The notes under the pieces are model-generated. The model saw only the letters and a program-made list of their open reading frames with translations. It ran no database searches and was not told the DNA's origin. A program made the translations under genes and the position numbers. A DNA stretch of 64,000 nt, taken from CADEDH01 sp050330635 (GTDB lineage: Bacteria; Actinomycetota; Acidimicrobiia; Acidimicrobiales; SZUA-35). Positions 1 through 8,473 of the stretch are shown here, one piece after another. Position 1 is the stretch's first letter, and each line of letters begins with the position of its first letter. The DNA lies in NCBI GenBank assembly GCA_050330635.1, contig JBHJNQ010000043.1:1-64000 (forward strand), written 5' to 3'.

Positions 1-1
1 C

Positions 2-109
2 TTCTGCACCATCCGCTCCTACATCCAAACCGGCCACAAACACCACCAGCCCAGCCTCCCCCTCCTCCAACAGCTCTACACCGCCACACCCTGGCTACCC
101 ACAGGCTGA
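2..109 (+). mobile_element. C-terminal tail of an IS66-like transposase (partial)
   Basis: An open frame runs from the window edge to a TGA. It ends in IRSYIQTGHKHH...LPLLQQLYTATPWLPTG, the kind of tail seen on IS66-type (TnpC) transposases. Only about 35 residues are visible, so the family call rests on a short pattern. The element appears to end near base 117: the minus strand there reads GTAACTGCTCAGCC, and IS66-family inverted repeats usually begin GTAA. The neighbouring helicase loses its homology exactly at this point, as expected for an insertion boundary. Confidence 0.5.
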
Positions 110-113
110 GCAG

Positions 114-1673
114 TTACCCGATGTCGTAGCCTCGGCCCCGTTTCCACGGGATGTCGCGCAGGTCGAGTCCGTCGTGGATCCCGTAATACAGGAACGGGAC
201 GAGGTACTGCTGGTCGATGGCCTCCCACAGGCGCAGCTCGGCGGCGATGCGGTCGTCGAACCACTGCAGGATCGGCAGCCCGTCGCTGCGCTCCGGGGTG
301 GCGGTGAGCCCGATCAACTCGGCGGGCTCGAGGTGGTCGAGCACTTTCTCATATGACGTCGCAGCCGCATGGTGGAACTCGTCGACGATCACCACGTCGA
401 AGTGATCGGGTGGAAGCGCGTCGAGGCCGGCGGCGTTGAGGCTTTGGATCGACGCGAAGACATGCTCGAAGCGTGTGGGCCGAGCACCGCCCACCCACTT
501 CTCGCCGAAGGACGGGTCACGTAGCGCGTAGCGGAAGGTGGCGAGCGACTGATCGAGGATCTCCTCGCGGTGGGCAACGAACAATAGGCGCGACCGTTCC
601 CGACGCTCGACAAGTGCGGCGTAGTCCAGCGCTGCCATCACCGTCTTTCCGGTGCCGGTGGCAGAGACGAGGAGGTTCCGGCGGTAGCCATGCGTTCGGG
701 ATACTTCGAGCAGTTCGAGCAGCCGTTCCTGGAAGGGGAGAGGACGTAGCTCGATCGGGCTGAGGATTACTCGCGGTCCCGAGTCGGTGCTCCCGGCGCG
801 CTCTTGCTCCTCGACGAACTGTGCCGCGTCGAATGGCCGGTAATCGCCGCCCTCCCAGTAGCTCTCGAACACTGCCCCGAACTTGGCGAGCACGTCAGGA
901 TTGCGGGCCGCTGAGCTTCGCACGTTCCACTCGATGCCGGTGACCTGCGCCGAATGCGTGAGGTTCGAGGACCCCACGTATGCCGTCGAGAACCCGGAAT
1001 CCCGATGGAACACCCAGGCCTTGGCGTGGAGGCGTGTCGTGCTCAGGTCGTAGGACACTCTGACGTCGGCTCCGAGGTCGACGAGCTGTTCCAGCGCGGC
1101 TTGCTCGGTTGATCCTGTGTAGGTGGTGGTGAGAACCCGAAACCGGCGCCCGTTGGTGCAGTGGTGACGCAGCGCTTCCACCAGCGGGGCGATGCCGCTA
1201 CGACGGATGAACGCCATGATGACGTCGATCCGATCGGACGACTCGATCTCGGATCGCAGCTGGTTCCACAGGTTCGGTTCGCCCGGCGCGTTGGTCAGCA
1301 GCGTCGTGTCGAGCAGCGGGATGAGCGGCGGAGACATCGGCGCAGGGCTACCGTCGGGCCGCCGACCGAGGATCGCTTCAAGCACGGTCCCCGGATCGGC
1401 AGGCGCGGCGCCGGAGTCGACCTCGACCATCTCGCCGAGACGGTGGATGAGCGCACTCACTACCTCGATGCCGACCCGTGCCCGGTCCTTGTCCGGCACA
1501 TCGCTGAGGGCTCGTTCGATCTCGCGGCCGAGATGCCACGCAACTCGATCGGGTGTCTCGGCGGCGTGGAGTGCCCGCTGTTTGGTCGGCAGTGCCCCGG
1601 CGAGCGTGCCAAGGCGTTCCTTCAGCCCCTCGGTCAGCAGAACTTCATATAAGCCCGCTGGCAGCTCCTCCAC
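114..1673 (-). pseudogene. PLD-nuclease/superfamily II helicase, C-terminus lost
   Basis: The N-terminal half has a phospholipase-D-like domain (RLHAKAWVF, then GSSNLT). It is followed by an SF2 helicase ATP-binding domain with Walker A SATGTGKTV, Walker B VIVDEFHH and motif III GLTATPERSDG. Proteins of this type continue for several hundred residues through the second RecA domain and often a DUF3427 domain. Here homology stops at RGRGYDIG, and the stop codon TAA is supplied by the abutting IS end. I placed the start at a GTG (VEELPAGLYEVLL) because the upstream in-frame residues look non-coding. Likely a DNA-defence or repair helicase in its intact form; this copy lacks half the motor and is probably inactive. 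Confidence 0.75.
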
Positions 1674-2067
1674 GACCGAGAATAGTACGAACTTGCTCGG
1701 ACCGTTGTGGGGACGGCTCGCACATTGCCGCTCCGAGAGCGGCATTCCAAAACGGTCGGAGGCAACACCCTTCCTCGAGTGGTCATGCTCGAAGATCGCC
1801 CAACCGAGCGAACTGCTTCCGGGCGTAGCGAGGGCATTGACTGGCGGGCGGGTCCTCGAGAGGCTGCCGGCACGGCAGAAGTCCTCGTGTCGTTGTCGAT
1901 CACGCCGTCGGACGTCGTGCGCCTGATCGAGGCGCTCGACAGTCACGAGTACTGGCGACGAGATCCGTGGCAACGAGCAGTTCGACGGCGATACCGACGG
2001 TCGAGGACGGTGTGGGCTATGTGGTGAGCCCGTTGAGCTGGCCGACGCTGGGAATCCGGAGAGTTGG
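1674..2067 (+). other. mosaic of gene scraps, no intact gene
   Basis: One frame contains LSITPSDVVRLIEALDSHEYW and another CGLCGEPVELADAGNPESW. Both look like pieces of unrelated actinobacterial proteins joined out of frame. I see no complete gene, promoter or repeat here. Confidence 0.3.
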
Positions 2068-2382
2068 GTGCACGCCTCCGAGGCCCTCGGCGACGACGAT
2101 CAGGGTCGCGTCGACTTCCACATCGACCGGCTGGCAAACGAGGGACCGCTTCTCGATGAACCCCACACCAAGCAACTCGATGGCAAGCTACGAGAGCTTC
2201 GCTTCTACCTCTCCGGTCAGGCAGTGCGGGTCACGTACTGGATCGCCCAGGAGAGACGGATCATCTTGCTCACGGTCTTCGTCAAGACCCGGCGGCAGGA
2301 ACGACGAGAGATCGATCGAGCCCGCCGAGCGATGGAGCGATGTATCGCGGAGCGGCACACGTGGAGGACGAGTGATGAGTGA
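2068..2382 (+). pseudogene. HigB/RelE-like toxin, N-terminus replaced
   Basis: The C-terminal two thirds match the HigB-type (phage Gp49-like) mRNA interferase fold: GRVDFHIDRLANEGPLL, KLRELRFYLSGQAVRVTYW, RIILLTVFVKT. The expected N-terminal strand and helix are missing, and the frame instead runs in from an unrelated fragment, so the GTG at the given start is only the first available one. The stop overlaps the start of the downstream Xre gene by 8 bp, the usual toxin-first higBA arrangement. Probably inactive. Confidence 0.65.
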
Positions 2383-2764
2383 GCTGACGAGCTGGAACGA
2401 CATCAAGAAGGAGCGCTCTCCTGCGGGGCAGGCTGCCTACGAGGACGAGGCGCGGATCAGCGAGTTCCGGGAGTTGGTGTATCGGCTGAGGACCGAGGCG
2501 GGGCTGACTCAGGCGGAGCTGGCCGGGCGGATGGGGACGACCCAGTCGGCGATCGCTCGGATGGAGGGTCCAACTACTGGTCCGCGCGGCGACACGCAGC
2601 AACCCTGCCGGTCAGCACCACCGAACGGCGTCTCCTCAAGGCGCAAGACGGCCGCTGTCCGCTCTGCAGGGACCTGCTGCTCGTTGCCGACTCGCCGCCA
2701 CAGGGCCCGCGAGAGTGGGAGCAGTGGTGGCGAGTCACCCGCAGAGCGATGGCGAAACAAGTAA
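2375..2764 (+). pseudogene. HigA-like Xre antitoxin, truncated by intron fragment
   Basis: MSELTSWNDIKKER opens a normal HigA N-terminus. The helix-turn-helix follows (TQAELAGRMGTTQSAIARME). Homology stops after IARMEG at about base 2571, where group II intron protein sequence begins in another frame; the remaining residues to the stop are out-of-frame readthrough. The DNA-binding helices may survive, but the dimer/toxin-contact region is lost. Confidence 0.7.
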
Positions 2765-2895
2765 TCGTCACCGTTCGGGAGGACGGCGCGTCGGACACCG
2801 TCCGCCTCGTCCATACTCACTGTCGCCGCCGGTTGCTCGACGGTGACGCTGGGTCCAGCCGCTTCGTGAAGCGAACGCCTCTGGAGCTTGCTTGA
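2572..2895 (+). pseudogene. group II intron-encoded protein, C-terminal HNH part
   Basis: The frame starts NYWSARRHA without a start codon. It carries the zinc/HNH segment GRCPLCRDLLL, REWEQWWRVTRRAM and RLVHTHCRRR typical of the end of bacterial group II intron reverse transcriptase/maturases. The reverse transcriptase and maturase domains upstream are gone. The TGA overlaps the first bases of intron domain V, the natural position for the end of an intron ORF. It lies against the broken higA gene. Confidence 0.8.
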
Positions 2896-2968
2896 GCCGA
2901 GTGCGGTGCAAGCCGCACGCTCGGTTCTAAGGGGGCCCCGGCGCAGCAATGCGCCGGGGCTACCCGAC
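2894..2968 (+). ncRNA. group II intron domains V and VI
   Basis: Bases 2894-2927 fold as a 34-nt domain V: GAGCCGA pairs with TCGGTTC, TGCGGT pairs with GCCGCA, and the loop is a GCAA tetraloop. The catalytic AGC triad is present. Next, 2935-2960 forms an 11-bp hairpin (GCCCCGGCGCA, gcaa, TGCGCCGGGGC). The tail CTACCCGAC has an unpaired A between GGG/CCC pairings, as expected for the branch point of domain VI and the intron 3' end. Seen directly in sequence; splicing activity is unlikely because the 5' domains are absent. Confidence 0.85.
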
Positions 2969-3038
2969 AAAGCCGGCCACATGGCGAAGGAAGGCAGTCA
3001 TCTCGCAGCGCTGGGACTGGAAGATCCGGAGGTCGCGG

Positions 3039-3455
3039 GTGAACACCGGCGCACCACGGCCCGGCCTCGACGAGGCCGAGACACGGGTACGGAAGATCCA
3101 GACCAAGCTGCATCAATGGGCTACCGACGGTCCTGATCGTCGGTTCGACGACCTGTACAACCTTGTAGCCGATCCCGCGTTCCTTATGGTGGCGTGGGGT
3201 CGGGTGCGGGGGAACCGGGGGCCACGGTCGGCTGGTGTCGATGGAGTGGCACCCCGCTCCATCTGGTTCGGTAAGGAAACGTTCCTCAGGGGGCTGCGAG
3301 ATGATCTCAAGGCTCGCCGGTTCGTTCCTTTGCCGGTGCGGGAGAAGCTGATCCCCAAGTCGGGGGGCAAGCTTCGGGGACTTGGTATCCCCACCGCCCG
3401 GGACCGCACCGTGCAGGCCGCCCTCAAGCTGGTAGCTGGCGTTCGTTCCAGATGA
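3039..3455 (+). pseudogene. group II intron-encoded protein, N-terminal part
   Basis: A GTG start follows GGAGG at good spacing. The protein has the N-terminal region of actinobacterial group II intron reverse transcriptases: QTKLHQWATDGPDRRFDDLY, AGVDGVAP, LPVREKLIPK, RGLGIPTARDRTVQAALKLV. It breaks off right after ALKLV, before the catalytic YxDD region, where minus-strand IS sequence begins. The 5' RNA domains expected for several hundred bases upstream are absent; only about 70 bases separate it from the domain VI of the preceding copy. So two truncated copies lie head to tail. Confidence 0.8.
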
Positions 3456-3600
3456 TCGTTCGGTCCAGCAGTTCGTGGCGGACGCTTCGTACCCATCTCT
3501 CTGCAAAGGCGTTCGCTCGGGGCGCCGCTGGAGGGGTGGTGATTGCCTCCGCCCCGACCCCGGTGAACACGTCGTCGAAGGCACGGGTGTACTGGCCGCC
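3427..3600 (-). mobile_element. integrase-core transposase fragment
   Basis: Minus-strand translation gives GGQYTRAFDDVF, then RANAFAERWVRSVRHELLDR, TIIWNERQLP. This is the second half of an rve/DDE integrase domain, with the catalytic Glu in AFAERW. Both ends of the gene are missing. The same family recurs near 16.3, 31.4, 34.1-35.0 and 58.5 kb. Confidence 0.7.
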
Positions 3601-3601
3601 G

Positions 3602-3715
3602 CCGGTCCGTATCGACCCCGAGCTGAGAGCCGCCATCGAAGCCCGAGCCGAAGCGGATCACACCTCGACAAGCGAGATCATCCGCCAGGCGCTGCGGAAG
3701 TTCCTCGACGTCCCT
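3602..3715 (+). pseudogene. ribbon-helix-helix antitoxin, C-terminal fragment
   Basis: PVRIDPELRAAIEARAEADH...TSEIIRQALRKFLDV is a CopG/RHH module, nearly the same sequence as the C-terminal half of the intact antitoxin at 57.2-57.5 kb. No start codon or toxin partner remains. Downstream to about 3940 I see no further intact gene, although a short tail ending SIAFVDGVS is open. Confidence 0.6.
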
Positions 3716-3826
3716 TACATGAGCCGCGCCGGCGGCACTGAGGGGCGTGTCGCGATGGTGCCGGTGAAACCGCCGACCGTGACAACCTGGTCATGCCGCT
3801 GTCGCCAACGGGATCCACGGACTCCC

Positions 3827-3861
3827 GCAGCGTGGGTTCAGGGTTGTAGTCGCCCCTCCGA
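3827..3861 (+). repeat. dispersed repeat, copy 1
   Basis: The core GCGTGGGTTCAGGGTTG, then AGTCGCCCCTCCGA, recurs with a few changes at 25,670-25,704. In both places one frame reads TPAAWVxGCxRPS. It could be the end of a mobile element or a shared protein scrap; I cannot decide. Confidence 0.45.
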
Positions 3862-3972
3862 GCTCCCCGGGATCGACGACGCATCCTGGGAAGCGCTGCT
3901 CGACGAGTCGATCGCTTTCGTCGACGGGGTGTCGTGATGACCGTCGAGCTGGAGTCGTTCGCCGGCTTCGGG

Positions 3973-5388
3973 CTATCTGCCCGCTTCTTCCGCTGGGACT
4001 GAACTCACGGGCCAGGGCGGAGCAGGCACTGACTGATCACTCACCCAGTTCCCGTGGAAGCCGAACGGAACTCGCTGGGGCAGCATCACCCGGCCCACAT
4101 AACCTCGGCCGAAATCCTGGGCGTCCCACACCGCCAGCTCAGCTCGTTCCGCGCCGAGATCGTGCACGAACGCCAGGAGCCAGCCGTCGTCCTCGGCCGT
4201 ACCCCCGGGGCGGCCCACGAACACCGCTTCACCCGCCGCCCGGCCGGGGCCATGGTCGAACTCCTCACGGGCACCGGTGTGCAGATCGTGCTTGAGGGTG
4301 ACCCAGGCCGAGGTGGGCTCGGTCACGTCGGGTGAGCTGCAGTAGCCGTAGCGATAGGGCTTGGCGGTGAGGCTGCCCCGGTGGCGGGGGAACTCGTTGG
4401 GGCGCTCGTCGATCACTGTCACGCTGATGGTTCGGGCGACAGGATCGACGATCCACCGCTCGAAACGCGGGAGACAGTCACCGAAGGGCCCCAGGATGTC
4501 GCCGTCGAACATCCGGTCGTAGACGCACAGGTCGATCACCAGCGTGCCGTCGGCCTGGTCGTAGGCGTTCATCGGATGAAACGAGTAACCCAGCGGCGCC
4601 TCCACCCAGACGATGTCGCCGGTGTCGCCTTCCCGGGGAAGCAGGCCGAGCCGGTTCCCGTAGGCGGGATCCCACCGGAAGGGAAACCGACCGGCGAAGG
4701 CCAGGTCGAGATCGACGGTGACCGGCTGGTCGTAGACCACGGCGTAGCGCCCGGTGAGTGACATGTCGTGGAGCATGGTCATGCCGGGCAAGCCGATGTC
4801 CACCGTCCGCCGGACCTTGCCGTCGGAGCTCACAACCACGTACTGGACGTGATCCAGCCACTGGGCCCAGGCGTAGACGACGGCGTGCAGCTCACCGGTG
4901 TCAGGGTCGAGCTTGGGATGGGCCGTGAACGCTCCGGGCAGGGTGCCGGAGAAGTCGTTGCGGCCAACGGTCTCCAGCTCGTAGGTCAGCTCGACAGGGC
5001 AGCCGCCGGCCTCGACCATGGCCCACGTGGTGCCGGCGAAGCCGCCTACGTTGGTGTTGGGGCCGGTTGGGGTGTTGTTCCAGTTGGGGCCACTGATGTC
5101 GGGCTGATGGCGGATCTCGCTCAAGCGGCTGGAGCCGACGTAGCGGTTACGGTACCACTCGGCTCGCCCGCCCCGTAGCCGAACGCCGTGCACCATCCCG
5201 TCGCCCATGAACCAGTGGTGGGTGCCCCCGTCCGGAACCGACAGCGGGTTCGGGCCGTTGCGCAGGTAGCGGCCCTCCAACTCCGGTGGCAGCTCTCCCA
5301 CGACCTCCAGATCGACGGCGGTGACCTCCTCGGCCACCGGCCCGTAGTTGCCTTCCAGATAGCGGTTGCCCATGACCTGCCCCTGCAT
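3973..5388 (-). CDS. carotenoid cleavage oxygenase (RPE65/CCD family)
   Basis: About 471 residues, the usual length for the family. It opens NYGPVAEEVTAVDLEVVGEL and has LEGRYLRNGPNPL, the hallmark CCD N-terminus. The four iron-binding histidines are recognisable in TAHPKLD, LHDMSLTG, SFHPMNAY and FGFHGNWV. It should be a cytosolic non-haem Fe(II) dioxygenase cleaving a conjugated double bond in an apocarotenoid or a stilbene-like phenylpropanoid; the substrate cannot be read from sequence. I chose the ATG (MQGQVMGNRY) preceded by AGGA; a second ATG 15 bases in is possible. Divergently transcribed from a TetR regulator across a perfect palindrome, so it is probably controlled by that repressor. 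Confidence 0.9.
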   Translation of the reverse strand: MQGQVMGNRYLEGNYGPVAEEVTAVDLEVVGELPPELEGRYLRNGPNPLSVPDGGTHHWFMGDGMVHGVRLRGGRAEWYRNRYVGSSRLSEIRHQPDISGPNWNNTPTGPNTNVGGFAGTTWAMVEAGGCPVELTYELETVGRNDFSGTLPGAFTAHPKLDPDTGELHAVVYAWAQWLDHVQYVVVSSDGKVRRTVDIGLPGMTMLHDMSLTGRYAVVYDQPVTVDLDLAFAGRFPFRWDPAYGNRLGLLPREGDTGDIVWVEAPLGYSFHPMNAYDQADGTLVIDLCVYDRMFDGDILGPFGDCLPRFERWIVDPVARTISVTVIDERPNEFPRHRGSLTAKPYRYGYCSSPDVTEPTSAWVTLKHDLHTGAREEFDHGPGRAAGEAVFVGRPGGTAEDDGWLLAFVHDLGAERAELAVWDAQDFGRGYVGRVMLPQRVPFGFHGNWVSDQSVPAPPWPVSSVPAEEAGR

Positions 5389-5435
5389 CTCGATTCCTGT
5401 TGAACCGCCGGCACCGTTACCAAGTCGACCATGCC

Positions 5436-5465
5436 GTAACAAAGTTATGCGAGTAACTTTGTTAC
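5436..5465. promoter_or_regulatory. perfect palindromic operator, TetR/CCD divergent promoter
   Basis: GTAACAAAGTTA and TAACTTTGTTAC are exact inverted 12-base arms around a 6-base spacer. The right arm ends at the base before the tetR-family ATG, so the repressor mRNA is either leaderless or starts within the operator. The CCD gene starts 47 bases away on the other strand. The symmetry, position and neighbouring regulator make this the likely autoregulatory operator. Confidence 0.85.
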
Positions 5466-6107
5466 ATGAACCAGACGGTGTCAACCCCCGATCAGCGGGC
5501 TGTCATCCTCGACGCCGCCGTGGGCATCCTCGGGGCGCAGGGGGCGAGGGCGCTGACCGTACGCAACGTGGCGGCGGCAGCCGGGTGTTCCACCACCGGG
5601 GTGTACACCTGGTTCGGAGGCAAGCACGGCCTGATCGACGCCATCTACACCGACGGGTTCACCCGGTTCAAAGAGGAACTCAACCGGGTGCGGCGCCGAT
5701 CGGGATGGCGGGCTGCCGATGAGCTGCGAGCCCGGGGTCACCGCTACCGCACCTGGGCCCTGGCCAACCCCACGCACTACCTGCTGATGTTCGGTGGCTC
5801 GGTCCCCGACTTCGAGCCCTCGCCCCAAGCCCACCGGGCGTCGATGGCTGCCTTCGACGATCTGATAGCCCAGGTGGCGGCCGTGGTTGCCGACGGGGAG
5901 GCCGCCGGCGAACCAGCCCTGCTTGCCTACCACCTGTGGGCCACGATCCACGGCCACGTGATGCTGGAGCTCACCGGCCGCAACCTGGTCGTGGGCGACG
6001 GCACCCGCCTGTACCGGGACGGTGTGGACCGGGCCCTGGCGTCCCTGGCTGCGGGAGGCACTGCACGCGGCACGGGTGACGGTCCTTTGGCGGAGTCTGG
6101 CCGATAG
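5466..6107 (+). CDS. TetR-family transcriptional regulator
   Basis: 213 residues. The N-terminal helix-turn-helix is clear: ILDAAVGILGAQGARALTVR, NVAAAAGCSTTGVYTWFGGK. The C-terminal part, with NPTHYLLMFGGSVPDF and LWATIHGHVMLEL, resembles the WHG-type TetR ligand domain. No room exists for a Shine-Dalgarno between the palindrome and the ATG. It most likely represses itself and the divergent carotenoid oxygenase, released by a hydrophobic ligand (inference). Confidence 0.9.
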   Translation: MNQTVSTPDQRAVILDAAVGILGAQGARALTVRNVAAAAGCSTTGVYTWFGGKHGLIDAIYTDGFTRFKEELNRVRRRSGWRAADELRARGHRYRTWALANPTHYLLMFGGSVPDFEPSPQAHRASMAAFDDLIAQVAAVVADGEAAGEPALLAYHLWATIHGHVMLELTGRNLVVGDGTRLYRDGVDRALASLAAGGTARGTGDGPLAESGR

Positions 6108-6229
6108 TCACTGGGCGGCCACGGTTCGTCGCGCCATGCTGAGCCTATGAACAACAGACGGTGTCGTGGCTCAGCGATCGGGTTGTGCCACGGTAGGCGG
6201 CTCAAGGTCTCTGGCGCAGGCAGGCAGCC

Positions 6230-8250
6230 GTGACGATCTCGGATCGCTTCGCGGTGTCTCGGGCGCGGATGGTGGCCGAGCACCTCGCCTCCCAGGGCGT
6301 GTCCGACGCCCGTGTGTTGGCTGCCATGGCAGAAGTGCCACGGGAGGTCTTTGTCGGCGACGAACTCGCCGAGTTCGCATACGAGGACACCCCATTGCCC
6401 ATCGGGACCGGTCAGACGATCTCCCAGCCCTACATCGTGGCCGTCATGGCCCAAGCCGCTCAGATCCAACCCGACGACCGGGTGCTCGAGATCGGTGCGG
6501 GCTCGGGCTACGGAGCGGCGGTGTTGAGTCGGATCGCAGCCGAGGTCTGGACGATCGAACGGCACGTGGTGCTGGCCGACGAGGCCCGTCGCCGGTTGCG
6601 CTCGCTGGGCTACGACAACGTCCATGTGGTGGGCGGCGATGGGACGCTCGGGTGGCCCGAGGAGGCACCGTTCGATGCCATCGTCGTCACCGCCGGGGGA
6701 CCAGCGGTGCCGGCGGCCCTCTGGGAGCAACTGACCGAGGGTGGCCGCTTGATCATCCCGGTCGGGCCCGAGACCCGAGGCCAGGAACTCCTGCGGGTTC
6801 GGCGGCTCGACGGCGAACCGATCGAAGAGGACTTGGGCGCAGTCCGATTCGTCCCACTGATCGGGGAATGGGGCTGGGATCCGGGACCGGCCCCAGAGAC
6901 AACGACCACCTCATCGCCCTGGGTGGCCAACCCACCGAGCCGCAGCCGCGTGCACGGGTTGGCCCAACTGGTCCGCGAGTCGGCCGAGCCTTTCGACTCC
7001 ATCGAAGGGGCCGATCTCGGGGCGCTGCTTGAACGCATCGGGGACAGTTCCGTCGTCCTGCTCGGCGAAGCGACCCACGGGACCTCTGAGTTCTATCGGA
7101 TGCGGGACCGCATCACCCGGGCACTGATCACCCGCAACGGGTTCACTGCGGTTGCGGTCGAGGCCGACTGGCCCGATGCAACGCGCATCGACCGGTTCGT
7201 CCGGGGTCGACCGCCGAGCGGAACCACGTTCGAAGCGTTCTCCAGGTTCCCGACCTGGATGTGGCGCAATCGGGAGGTGTCGGAGTTCGTCGCCTGGTTG
7301 CGTGATCACAACGCCGCGATCGCAGACCAGCGAGCCATGGTCAGCTTCCACGGGCTGGACCTGTACAGCATGTTCACCTCCAGGGACGAGGTGATCGCCT
7401 ACCTCGACCGCGTCGATCCCGAGGCGGCAGCTATCGCTCGAGCCCGCTACTCCTGCCTCACTCCGTGGCAGAACGACGCTGCCGAGTACGGGCGTGCCGT
7501 GGCGGGGGGCCGAGTCGCCGGTTGCGAGGCGGGTGTCGTCGCCACCCTGTCCGACCTGTTGCGCCGTCGGCTCGACTACTCGAGCGGATCGGGCGACGAC
7601 TACCTCGACGCAGCTCAAAACGCCGTCATCGTGGCCAACGCCGAGCGGTACTACCGCGTTATGTACACGGGATCGCGGGCATCGTGGAACCTGCGCGACC
7701 AGCACATGTTCGAAACGCTGCAGGTGCTTCGTTCGGCCCGGGGGCCGGGCGCCAAGATCGTCGTGTGGGAGCACAATTCCCACGTCGGGGACGCATCGGC
7801 GACCGAGATGGGGCCCGCGGTGAGCACAACGTCGGCATGCTCTGCCGGCGCGAGTACGGCGACGATGCGTTCCTCGTCGGCTTCGGCACCGACCACGGCA
7901 CCGTGGTCGCAGCGAGCGACTGGGGAGGACCGATGCAGGTCAAGAACGTGCGACCGTCGCTCTCGCAAAGCTACGAACGCGTCTTCCACGGCACCGACAC
8001 TGAGGCCTTCTTCCTGCATCTCCGCCAACCTCGGCGTGGCGATCTACGGGAGGACCTGGCCGCGCCCCGCCTCGAGCGGGCCATCGGCGTGATCTACCGG
8101 CCTGAGACGGAGCTGCAGAGCCACTACTTCCAGGCGTCGCTCCCCAGCCAGTTCGACGAGTACGTCTGGATCGACGCGACGACTGCAATCCATGCCCTGG
8201 CCTCCCACCAAGTGCCAGGAACACCCGACACCTTCCCGTTCGGGCTCTGA
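6230..8250 (+). CDS. protein-L-isoaspartate methyltransferase fused to erythromycin-esterase domain (frameshifted)
   Basis: Residues 1-220 are a PCMT domain: SAM-binding VLEIGAGSGYGAAVL, substrate motif GTGQTISQPY, and VPREVFVGDE. A linker leads into an erythromycin-esterase-like domain with LLGEATHGTSEFYRMRDRI, AVEADWPDA and VWEHNSHVGDASATEMG. After that the frame breaks near base 7815. The next frame continues the same domain with EHNVGMLCRREYG and ends SQFDEYVWIDATTAIHAL...FPFGL. One missing or extra base near GGGCCCGCGG explains it. GTG start. The PCMT half would repair isoaspartyl residues; esterase-domain proteins of this kind seldom have proven macrolide activity, so resistance should not be assumed. 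Confidence 0.8.
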
Positions 8251-8473
8251 GGTCCAGCCTGCGCTGAGGTGTGGTCAGCGGCTGGTCCGCCCGAGCGCCA
8301 GGCCGGAGACCAGCGCTGAGGAGTGCCGACCAAAGACTCTGGTTGGCGCCGATGAGACGGACCTAGGGTCGAATTGGGAACACCACGCGGTTCATGGTGA
8401 GTCGCCGGTTCTGTTGCCCCGCGTAGGGTGGTCGAGATGGCACGGCTCCGAAGGGCGGTGCTAAACGACTGCC

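Noticed and set aside
1192..1926. Long plus-strand open frames opposite the helicase
   Set aside because: They are antisense shadows typical of high-GC DNA; the minus strand has clear PLD and helicase motifs.
6930..8250. Erythromycin-esterase domain as macrolide resistance
   Set aside because: The domain family is broad, fused here to a repair methyltransferase and frameshifted; resistance is not supported.
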